From Amycolatopsis sp. NBC_01480 (GTDB lineage: Bacteria; Actinomycetota; Actinomycetes; Mycobacteriales; Pseudonocardiaceae), in NCBI RefSeq assembly GCF_036227205.1, contig NZ_CP109442.1, positions 6,758,001-6,822,000 on the forward strand: a stretch of DNA of 64,000 bases, read 5' to 3'. Positions within the stretch are counted from its first letter, which is position 1; every line of letters begins with the position of its first letter. The translations under genes were made by a program, and so were the position numbers. Shown here one piece after another: positions 57,950-64,000 of the stretch. The notes beneath the pieces were generated by a model. That model was given only the letters and a program-made list of their open reading frames with translations. It was not told the origin of the DNA and made no database searches.

Positions 57950-58561
57950 TCAGGCCAGCTTCTCGACCAGTAACAGCACGCCGATCCCGATCATCGCGAT
58001 GCCGGAAACCCGGATGACCACGCGGGCCGCGGCGGGGCGGGTTTGCAGGACGGCCCGGGCGCCGGTCCCGATGCCGGTGTAGACGATCGCGCAGCTCGTC
58101 GTGTGCACGAGGCCGAGCAGCACGATCTGCGCGGCGACCGGCCAGCCGCCGTCCGGGTGGGTGAATTGCGGCAGCAGCGCCAGGAACAGCAGGAACACCT
58201 TCGGGTTCAGCCCACTGGTGCCGGCGCCCTTGAGGAGCTGCCGCGGCCACGACCCGGGCTCGGTTACGCCGGCCGTCACGGTCGCGGAGCCGGTGAGCGT
58301 GGTGATCCCCAGCCACAACAGGTACGCGGCACCGGCCGCGGTCAGCGCGGTCATCGCCCACGGCGAGTCCGTGACAACCGTCGCCACGCCGGCCGCCACT
58401 ACCGCGGTCGCCGCGAGGTGTCCGAGCAGCAAGCCGCTCACCGCGGGCAGCAAGGTCCGGTGCCGCAGTCCCGCCGCGATCGCGTACGCCCAGTCCGCGC
58501 CCGGCGTCAGGATGAACACCAGCGACACCGCCCAGAACGCCGCGACCGTGCCGAACGCCAT
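57950..58561 (-). CDS. LysE/RhtB-family amino acid exporter
   Basis: 203 residues, six transmembrane helices. The N-terminal signature SLVFILTPGADWAYAIAAGL and the mid-protein LLKGAGTSGLNPKVFLLFLALLPQF are diagnostic of LysE/RhtB exporters (GxxxNPK). It exports an amino acid such as lysine, arginine, threonine, homoserine or leucine; the exact substrate is unknown. Divergent to an Lrp/AsnC regulator with a 105-bp shared promoter, the classical arrangement for amino-acid-induced export. Confidence 0.92.
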   Translation of the reverse strand: MAFGTVAAFWAVSLVFILTPGADWAYAIAAGLRHRTLLPAVSGLLLGHLAATAVVAAGVATVVTDSPWAMTALTAAGAAYLLWLGITTLTGSATVTAGVTEPGSWPRQLLKGAGTSGLNPKVFLLFLALLPQFTHPDGGWPVAAQIVLLGLVHTTSCAIVYTGIGTGARAVLQTRPAAARVVIRVSGIAMIGIGVLLLVEKLA

Positions 58562-58666
58562 GGCTGACCTCCTGATTCGTGACCTCTCAGAAGGTTATGA
58601 GTGACAGCGCGAAATGTGCTGCCAAGTCGTGCCGGTATAGCCTCGGTCCGTGGAAGGATTGTGGTG

Positions 58667-59119
58667 ATGGACGCCGTTGATCGAAAGATTCTTGCCGAGC
58701 TGCAGCAGGACGGCCGGCTGACGGTCACGGAGCTGGCCGAGCGCGTGCGGCTGAGCCTGTCCCCGTGCCACCGCCGGCTGCGCGCGCTGGAGGCGTCCGG
58801 GGCGATCAGCGGCTACCGCGCGCAGCTCGACGCCAACGCGCTGGGCCTCACCTTCGACGCGCTGGTGTTCGTCACCATGAGCCGCGCCGACCGCGACGCC
58901 ATCGACGCCTTCGAAGGCGCCGTCGCCGAGGTCGTCAACGTCTTGCAGGCCCAACGCCTGTTCGGCGACCCGGACTACCTGCTGCGGGTGGTCGCCCGCG
59001 ACCAGAACGCCTTCCAGGAGCTGTACGACACCAGCCTGGCCACCCTGCCCGGCGTCCTGCGCCTCAGCTCGACCCTGGTGATGAAGACGATCGTTGACAG
59101 CCGGCCGCTGCCCCTCTGA
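58667..59119 (+). CDS. Lrp/AsnC-family regulator
   Basis: 150 residues from ATG 58667. HTH_AsnC (MDAVDRKILAELQQDGRLTV; LAERVRLSLSPCHRRLRAL) and a C-terminal RAM/AsnC effector domain (ALVFVTMSR; FGDPDYLLRVVARDQNAFQE). It probably activates the divergent LysE gene when the exported amino acid accumulates. The promoter gap 58562-58666 shows no clean palindrome. Confidence 0.92.
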   Translation: MDAVDRKILAELQQDGRLTVTELAERVRLSLSPCHRRLRALEASGAISGYRAQLDANALGLTFDALVFVTMSRADRDAIDAFEGAVAEVVNVLQAQRLFGDPDYLLRVVARDQNAFQELYDTSLATLPGVLRLSSTLVMKTIVDSRPLPL

Positions 59120-59145
59120 ACTGAGGCGGAGCAAGGGAGATATAC

Positions 59146-59562
59146 GTGGACATGCGGGCGATCAACCGGTCGGTGATCGAGGAGTTCCGGGCCGCGGGCG
59201 GCACGGTGGGCGGCCACCTGACCGGCAAGCCGATGCTGCTGCTGACCACCACCGGCGCGCGGAGCGGGCAAGCCAGGACGACCCCGCTGGCGTACGTGGC
59301 CGACGGCGCGGACCTGGTGGTGTTCGCCTCGAACCTGGGCGCGCCAAGGGATCCCGACTGGTTCCGCAATCTGGCGGCCTGCCCCGACGTCACGGTCGAG
59401 CGGGGTGACGAGCGGTTCGCCGCCCGCGCGACGCCCGCCGTGGGGGCCGAGCGCGAGCGGCTGTACGCACTGTTCGTCTCCCGCAACCCCGGCACCGAGG
59501 AACACCAGGCCAGGGCCGGCCGGCTGATCCCGATGGTCGTGCTGCGCCGAAGCGCCGGGTAA
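59146..59562 (+). CDS. Deazaflavin (F420)-dependent nitroreductase-family oxidoreductase (DDN-like)
   Basis: 138 residues; GTG 59146 preceded by GGGAGA (ATG 59152 also possible). Split beta-barrel FMN/F420 fold: LTTTGARSGQARTTPLAYV (family hallmark), DLVVFASNLGAPRDPDWFRN and a C-terminal RLIPMVVLRR. Mycobacterial relatives (Ddn and FDORs) bind F420 and reduce quinones or nitro compounds. The partner substrate is unknown. It follows the Lrp gene by 26 bp on the same strand and could be co-transcribed. Confidence 0.88.
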   Translation: MDMRAINRSVIEEFRAAGGTVGGHLTGKPMLLLTTTGARSGQARTTPLAYVADGADLVVFASNLGAPRDPDWFRNLAACPDVTVERGDERFAARATPAVGAERERLYALFVSRNPGTEEHQARAGRLIPMVVLRRSAG

Positions 59563-59565
59563 CGG

Positions 59566-60456
59566 CTAGCCGGGTCCGTCGCTGGTCGCGGCGAGCAGGG
59601 GGACCACCAGCTCGCTGATCGGGGTCGGGATGCCATGCGCTCGCCCGCGGCGGAGCACGATCCCGTTCCGGACGTCCCATTCGAGCGGCCGGCCCGCCTC
59701 CCGGTCGGTCAGGATCGACGTGCCCATGTCGGCCGGGTAGGAGCGGAAGGCGTCGATCATTTCCCGGGGCAGCTCGTCGCCGAGGTCGGCGCCCTCGGCC
59801 CGGGCCACGGCGAGGCACTCTCGCAGGTACGCGACGCCGAGTTCGGCGAGGTCGTCGCGGGCGAACACTCCGGCGCGCCGGCCGGTGAGCGCCATCAGGC
59901 CCGCGACCGCGTTCTGCAAGAGCTTGCGCCACGCCGGCGTCGTGAAGTCGGCGGCCAGCTCGACCGTGCACAGACTTCCGGACAGCGCCTCGGAAACCGC
60001 GTGCGCCGGCTCGGTGTCCGGCACGGTCAGGCGGGCCTTGTCGCGCAGCCAGACGGAGCCGTCGGGCTGGGTCTGCGCCGGGAACCAGACGATGCTGGGC
60101 AGCACCCGGCCGTGCGCGATATGCGCGCCCACAACGGTTTCCTGCTCGACCCCGTTCTGCAGCACGCAGACCACGGTGTCCGGCCGGCACAGCGCGGCCA
60201 GCCAGGGCGCGGCCGCCTCGACCTGTGTCGACTTCACGGCCAGGAAAACCAGATCGGCCGGGTCAGCGCCCTCGGCCGCGTCAACCTGGACGGGGCCGGG
60301 CACCACGATCTGGTACGCGTCGGCGTGGAGCTCGAGCTGGGCACGGGCGGTGCGGCCGTACAGCCTGGGCGCGAGCCCGACCTGGTGCAGCGCCGCCGCG
60401 ATGGTCGTGCCGATCGCGCCCGGGCCGACCACGGCGACGTTCGGGGTCGTTGTCAT
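59566..60456 (-). CDS. Ketopantoate reductase-family oxidoreductase (PanE/ApbA-like)
   Basis: 296 residues. N-terminal Rossmann NADPH motif VVGPGAIGTTIAAALH, then FLAVKSTQ, VCVLQNGVEQE and the C-terminal domain TTPAWRKLLQNAVAGLMAL with the catalytic Lys, plus ADMGTSILTDREAGRPLEWD. True PanE makes pantoate for CoA; actinobacteria often carry several homologues, and without pan genes nearby the physiological substrate is uncertain. Minus strand, ending 3 bp from the convergent oxidoreductase. The split DUF2236 gene lies upstream on the same strand. Confidence 0.88.
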   Translation of the reverse strand: MTTTPNVAVVGPGAIGTTIAAALHQVGLAPRLYGRTARAQLELHADAYQIVVPGPVQVDAAEGADPADLVFLAVKSTQVEAAAPWLAALCRPDTVVCVLQNGVEQETVVGAHIAHGRVLPSIVWFPAQTQPDGSVWLRDKARLTVPDTEPAHAVSEALSGSLCTVELAADFTTPAWRKLLQNAVAGLMALTGRRAGVFARDDLAELGVAYLRECLAVARAEGADLGDELPREMIDAFRSYPADMGTSILTDREAGRPLEWDVRNGIVLRRGRAHGIPTPISELVVPLLAATSDGPG

Positions 60457-61255
60457 GGGGTGATTGTGCCCACTGACCGTGCGTGATTCAGGCCCCGGGG
60501 CGGTTCGCGACCGGGATCACGATCGGGGTCTGGGTCGGGGAGGTGCCGTTGTTGAGGAACAGCATCGCGATGGCCCGCACGAACTGGTCGAACGCGTAGA
60601 AACCGACCGGCGCGACGGGCAGCAGTCCTTCACGGAAGGCGATGTAGGCCGGCCAGCCGGTGCGGACCGCGGCGGCGGCCAGGTAATCGCGGGGCAGCTC
60701 GAGCCAGTCGGCGATCTGGTCGTTGAGCACGTAGCGCACGAACTCGTTGAGAAACCCGCGCGTGACGCCCAGATCGAGCTGCGCGGTGAGCCCGAGCAGT
60801 TCCTGGGCGAGGCTCTTGCCCTCGGTGGTCGGGGTGAGGATGGGGGTCAGGACCTGCGCCGACTGCGCGTCCGCGTCCGCCCAGGTCTTCGGGATGAACT
60901 CGTCCCGCACGCCGAGCAGGTGGATGGCGACCTGCCACATGTGCAGGAACGCCTCCTCTTCCGCGGCCGTCATCGGCACGTGCCATTCGAGCAGCTTCCG
61001 GTGCACGAAGGTGCCGAGGCTGTGGAAGGTGACCAGGATGTCGCCGTTGCTGATCGGGACCTTCTCGTCGGAGACCGCCCGCCAGTGCGCGGACTGCGGC
61101 AGCAGGTGCCGCACCCCGGCGTGCACCAGCCGGGTTTTGTTGGCCGTGACCACGAACTGGCCGGCCGGCTGGAAGGCGGTCAGCTCGCTGAGTGAGGTTC
61201 CCCCTTCGGGCCGGACACTCTGAGCCCAGACAGTGGTCTGGGGAAGGATGTCCTG

Positions 61256-61543
61256 GTGCCACGTCCGTCGAAGTATCCCGAGCAGTTCCGCAAGGACGCA
61301 GTCGAGTTGGTCCGCAACTCTGATCGTCCGCTGCGCCAGGTCGCCCGCGACCTGGGCGTGAACCACGAGACCCTGCGCAACTGGGTCAAGACCGCCGAGA
61401 AGCAGGCCGGGCAACCGTCCGCTGTGTCGGGCGCCGATCAGGACGAGCTGCGGACACTGCGTAAGCGGGTGGCGGAACTGGAGGTGGAGAAGGAGATTCT
61501 GCGGAAAGCGGCCGCCTATTTCGCGAAGGAGATGGGTCGTTGA
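61256..61543 (+). CDS. IS3-family OrfA (DNA-binding protein)
   Basis: 95 residues, GTG start. HTH of the transposase_8/IS3 OrfA type (PRPSKYPEQFRKDAVELVRN; VARDLGVNHETLRNWVK) followed by a leucine-zipper helix (LRTLRKRVAELEVEKEILRK), used for multimerisation. Its stop overlaps the beginning of orfB by 4 bp. Confidence 0.92.
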   Translation: MPRPSKYPEQFRKDAVELVRNSDRPLRQVARDLGVNHETLRNWVKTAEKQAGQPSAVSGADQDELRTLRKRVAELEVEKEILRKAAAYFAKEMGR

Positions 61544-62424
61544 CCTGCAGCTACCGGTTCATCTCCGAACACCGCGCCAGCTTCGCTGTCGCACTGCTGT
61601 GCCGGGTCCTGGGTGTCCGCCGCCCCGGGTTCTACGAATGGATCGCAGCCGCCCCTGTCAGGGCCGCGCACGCCGCGACCGAGGAGGAACTGGCCACCGA
61701 GATCGCCGAGGTCCACACCGAGCACCGTGGGCGCTACGGCTGCCCGCGGGTCACCGTCGAACTGCGCCGCCGGGGCCGGGTGGTCAACCACAAACGCGTT
61801 GAACGGATCATGCGCCAGCGCCGGATCGTCGGGCTGACCCGCCGGCGCCGCCGGTCCCTGACCAAGCAGGACACGACCGCCGCACCGGCACCAGACCTGA
61901 TCAGCCGGGACTTCACCGCCGACGCTCCCGGCGAGCGGTTCGTCGGCGACATCACCTACCTGCCCACCCAGGAAGGATGGTTGTATCTGGCGACCGTGCT
62001 GGACCTGCATACCCGGGAAGCGGCCGGTCACGCGATGGCTGAGCACATGCGTGCCGAGTTGGTATGCGATGCGGTCGATCTCGCCGTGGGACGTGGTCTG
62101 ACCAGTGCTGATGCGATCTTCCACTCCGATCGTGGTTCCCAGTACACCTCCTCGACCTTCCGCGCCGCACTCACGGCGGCGGGTATGCGGCCGTCGATGG
62201 GGCGGGTCGGGTCGTGCTACGACAACGCCGTCGCCGAGTCGTTCTTCGCGACCCTCAAAACCGAGATCGGGACCCAGGTCTGGGCCACCCGCGACGACGC
62301 CCGCCGGGCAGTGTTCGCCTACCTCAGCTACTACAACCACGACCGTCTACATTCGACACTCGGATACCGAACACCCCACGAAACCCGCATCAGCTATCGT
62401 CAACCTATCGCCCTCGCGGCATAA
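61540..62424 (+). CDS. IS3-family OrfB transposase
   Basis: 294 residues if started at TTG 61540. rve/DDE core: Asp in VGDITYLPTQEGWLYLATVL, Asp in IFHSDRGSQYTSSTF, Glu in AVAESFFATLKTEI (DDE with 35-residue spacing to ESF). It is in the -1 frame relative to orfA and the frame is open upstream of the TTG, so an OrfAB fusion by -1 frameshifting is probable (a weak GGAAAGC lies at 61503-61509). No internal stops. Confidence 0.92.
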   Translation: MTCSYRFISEHRASFAVALLCRVLGVRRPGFYEWIAAAPVRAAHAATEEELATEIAEVHTEHRGRYGCPRVTVELRRRGRVVNHKRVERIMRQRRIVGLTRRRRRSLTKQDTTAAPAPDLISRDFTADAPGERFVGDITYLPTQEGWLYLATVLDLHTREAAGHAMAEHMRAELVCDAVDLAVGRGLTSADAIFHSDRGSQYTSSTFRAALTAAGMRPSMGRVGSCYDNAVAESFFATLKTEIGTQVWATRDDARRAVFAYLSYYNHDRLHSTLGYRTPHETRISYRQPIALAA

Positions 62425-63214
62425 AACCCCGGTGTCCGGATCCCGGGGGGAACCTCAGAGGTCGTAACCGAAGGTGAAAGTCTTGGCCGCACGGTCTTTC
62501 ATGTTGGCACCGCCCGCGGACCAGTAGACCGATTTGGCCTCACGCGGGATCACCGTGCTCATGATGCCGCTGCCCAGGCCGTACAGCATGAACAGGTAAG
62601 TGTCCTTGCGGCGGTTGAAATCCGCGGCGAGGCGCAGCTTCGCGGGGTCGGCCCAGGACGGCAGCCGGTTGGCCTTGCCAAGCCAGCCGACGAGGTCGGC
62701 AGGCAGCCCGGACGGCAGTGGATCACTGTTGTTCAGCCACGAATGGAGCGCGGTGTTCACTGCCGGAACCTGGCCGTTGTCGATCAGCGCGGCCACCAGG
62801 TAGTCCACCTCGTCGTCCCAGACTGACCACGGATCGGTGCCCGTGCCGGTTCCGGCCACCGAGCCCGAAGCCGCCCAGGCCCACGTCGGGGTGACGCTCA
62901 CGGCACCGGCGAGGCCCAGTGCGGCGCCGAGGGTGAGGACCCTCCTCCTGCTGAGATCTTCCATTTACTTACCTGCTTCCCTGAGGCCACGTTGCCTGAG
63001 CACCGAGCCGTTTCAGCTGATGCGAGGGTGTTGCGGGTTCGTCGTGAGATGTGATTCTCCATTAACATAGCGACCCGGGTCACGGCTCGGCAAGAGCTGC
63101 TCGGCCGGAACCGGTACCGGCGGTCCGGCCGGGACGATCCCGGGCGCCGGGCCCGGCTCGTGATTGACTGGCGCGCATGGCCTTGTCCGCTCCCGCGCCG
63201 GCCCGGGCGCCGTG

Positions 63215-64000
63215 GTGACCTCCGAGCCGGCCGCGGCCGTCCGGCCGCGCAACCGCCGGCAGCTCATCGTCGAAGCGGCCGGCCGGGTGTTCAGCACGCG
63301 CGGGTACCACGCGGCGTCGATGGAGGAGATCGCTTCCGCCGTCGGGATCACCGCCGCGGCGCTGTACCGGCACTTCCCGAACAAGTACGCGCTGTTCACC
63401 GAGTGCGCGAACGTGATGGCGGACCGGCTCGTCGCCGCGCTCGACGAGGTGCCGCCCGACGCGGCGCTGGCCGAGACGCTGGCCGTCGTCACCCAGGTGA
63501 CCGTCGCCCATCGCGCGTCCGGCGGGGTGTACCGCTGGGAGGCGCGCTACCTCGAGCGTGAGGACCGGCAGCGGCTCAAGGCGAAGTTCGCCCACGTCGT
63601 CGGCCGGGTCGTCGAGGTGCTGCGGCGCGAGCACCCGAGGCCCGACGGGGATCTGCGGGCGGTGGCCGCCCTCGGCGTGATCGGGTCGATCACCATGCAC
63701 CACACCTCGATCGCGAACCGCCGGGTGGAAAGCCTGCTGCTGACTTCCGCCGTGCAGGCGGCCACCAGCGAAGCCGCCGGGAGGGCGCGCCGCGTCGAAC
63801 TGCCCACTCTGCCGGTGCCCCGGACCCGGCGCGCGGAGATCCTGGCGGCCGCGATCCCGCTGTTCGAACGGGACGGGTTCGCCAACGTCACGAACGGCCG
63901 GATCGCCGAGGCGGTCGGGGTGACCACGTCCGCGATCTACCGGCATTACCCCGGCAAGGCCGACATCCTGGCCGCGGCCTGCCTCCAAGCTGCGGGCCTG
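63215..64000 (+). CDS. Regulator with two TetR DNA-binding domains (3' end outside window)
   Basis: At least 262 residues from GTG 63215 (GTG 63212 also possible). The first TetR HTH is at ~12-62 (RQLIVEAAGRVFSTRGYHAA, IASAVGITAAALYRHFPNKY), then a helical domain, then a second TetR HTH from ~205 (RRAEILAAAIPLFERDGFAN, IAEAVGVTTSAIYRHYPGKA). Tandem-TetR proteins of ~400 residues occur in actinobacteria and are tied to lipid metabolism genes. It is divergent from the split DUF2236 gene, with 250 bp between, and may have controlled it. A 13-codon ORF (ATG 63177, stop overlapping the GTG) precedes it. Confidence 0.85.
   Translation, partial: MTSEPAAAVRPRNRRQLIVEAAGRVFSTRGYHAASMEEIASAVGITAAALYRHFPNKYALFTECANVMADRLVAALDEVPPDAALAETLAVVTQVTVAHRASGGVYRWEARYLEREDRQRLKAKFAHVVGRVVEVLRREHPRPDGDLRAVAALGVIGSITMHHTSIANRRVESLLLTSAVQAATSEAAGRARRVELPTLPVPRTRRAEILAAAIPLFERDGFANVTNGRIAEAVGVTTSAIYRHYPGKADILAAACLQAAGL

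Larger units (their letters stand above)
61193..62457 (+). mobile_element. IS3-family element inserted in the DUF2236 gene
   Basis: 1265 bp. Terminal repeats begin TGAGGTTCCCCC at both ends (left TGAGGTTCCCCCTTC, right complement TGAGGTTCCCCCCGG). 3-bp target duplication GAG at 61190-61192 and 62458-62460. Two overlapping frames, orfA and orfB, in the usual IS3 -1 relation. Confidence 0.93.
60488..62964 (-). pseudogene. Tat-exported DUF2236/MpaB-family protein gene, split by an IS3-family element
   Basis: The 5' part is 62458-62964: ATG 62964, twin-arginine signal EDLSRRRVLTLGAALGLAG, mature part to TFTFGYDL. The 3' part is 60488-61192: SELTAFQPAGQFVVTANKTR to the stop. Removing the IS and one GAG joins them in frame (YDL-SELTA) into 402 residues, the normal size for DUF2236 proteins such as the heme rubber oxygenase Lcp or MpaB. 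Candidate heme-region residues include K/T in ANKTRLVH and His in LVTFHSLG. The interrupted gene now codes only for a 168-residue N-terminal fragment before TGA from the IS. No other damage is visible, so the inactivation is recent. Confidence 0.88.

Noticed and set aside
1..64000. tRNA, rRNA, CRISPR array or prophage
   Set aside because: No cloverleaf-like or rRNA-like sequence, no regularly spaced direct repeats, and no structural phage genes were seen by eye.

Overview
The window is GC-rich actinobacterial DNA. It has frequent GTG and TTG starts, many 1-4 bp gene overlaps, and SARP/AfsR, DUF3558, F420-type and Pls-type genes. A short palindromic repeat beginning GACTCGTGAGTG recurs. The style and the CsxA-like exo-glucosaminidase fit Amycolatopsis or a close Pseudonocardiaceae relative; this is an inference from sequence, not a database match. 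I saw no rRNA, tRNA or CRISPR array.

Layout. 1-2.2 kb: the tail of an acyl-CoA ligase gene overlaps a phosphotriesterase-like hydrolase and a TetR regulator. 2.3-8.2 kb: an orphan gene, two divergent paralogous XRE-TPR regulators, and a secreted S53 (sedolisin) protease. 8.3-9.8 kb: GrpB-like protein and alpha/beta hydrolase, separated by palindromic repeats. 10.0-15.9 kb: a minus-strand lipid-oxidation block (fabG-like SDR, MaoC hydratase, then a phosphotransferase and three overlapping acyl-CoA dehydrogenases behind a TetR-type operator). 16.2-25.5 kb: MOSC protein, DipZ-like thiol-disulfide protein, methionine aminopeptidase with twin palindromes upstream, a two-component system, GT87 mannosyltransferase, methyltransferase and FtsW. 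25.8-33.6 kb: a 1298-residue Pls/PosA-type single-module NRPS, STAS protein, small hypothetical and membrane proteins, a J-domain/NERD-like membrane protein and a TetR regulator.

33.7-44.8 kb is the most informative part. Two identical IS66-family elements (1506 bp each) sit in opposite orientations, each at exactly the same base of a copy of the host palindromic repeat. One of them is itself interrupted by an IS630-family element at a TA dinucleotide. Between them lies an amino-sugar locus: a secreted GH2 exo-beta-D-glucosaminidase, an APC-type permease, a ROK kinase, and a divergent ROK repressor with an AT-rich palindrome in the shared promoter region.

44.8-64 kb: a LacI regulator facing a GH78 rhamnosidase with two LacI-type operators, a PNGase A-like secreted protein, a cytochrome P450, an AlkB-like dioxygenase behind an apparent LexA/SOS box, two lipoproteins divergent from an AfsR-type regulator, a LysE exporter with divergent Lrp regulator, a deazaflavin-dependent oxidoreductase, and a ketopantoate reductase-like protein. 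Then comes a Tat-exported DUF2236/MpaB-family gene split cleanly by an IS3-family element (3-bp GAG target duplication; excision restores a 402-residue frame). The window ends in a regulator with two TetR DNA-binding domains.
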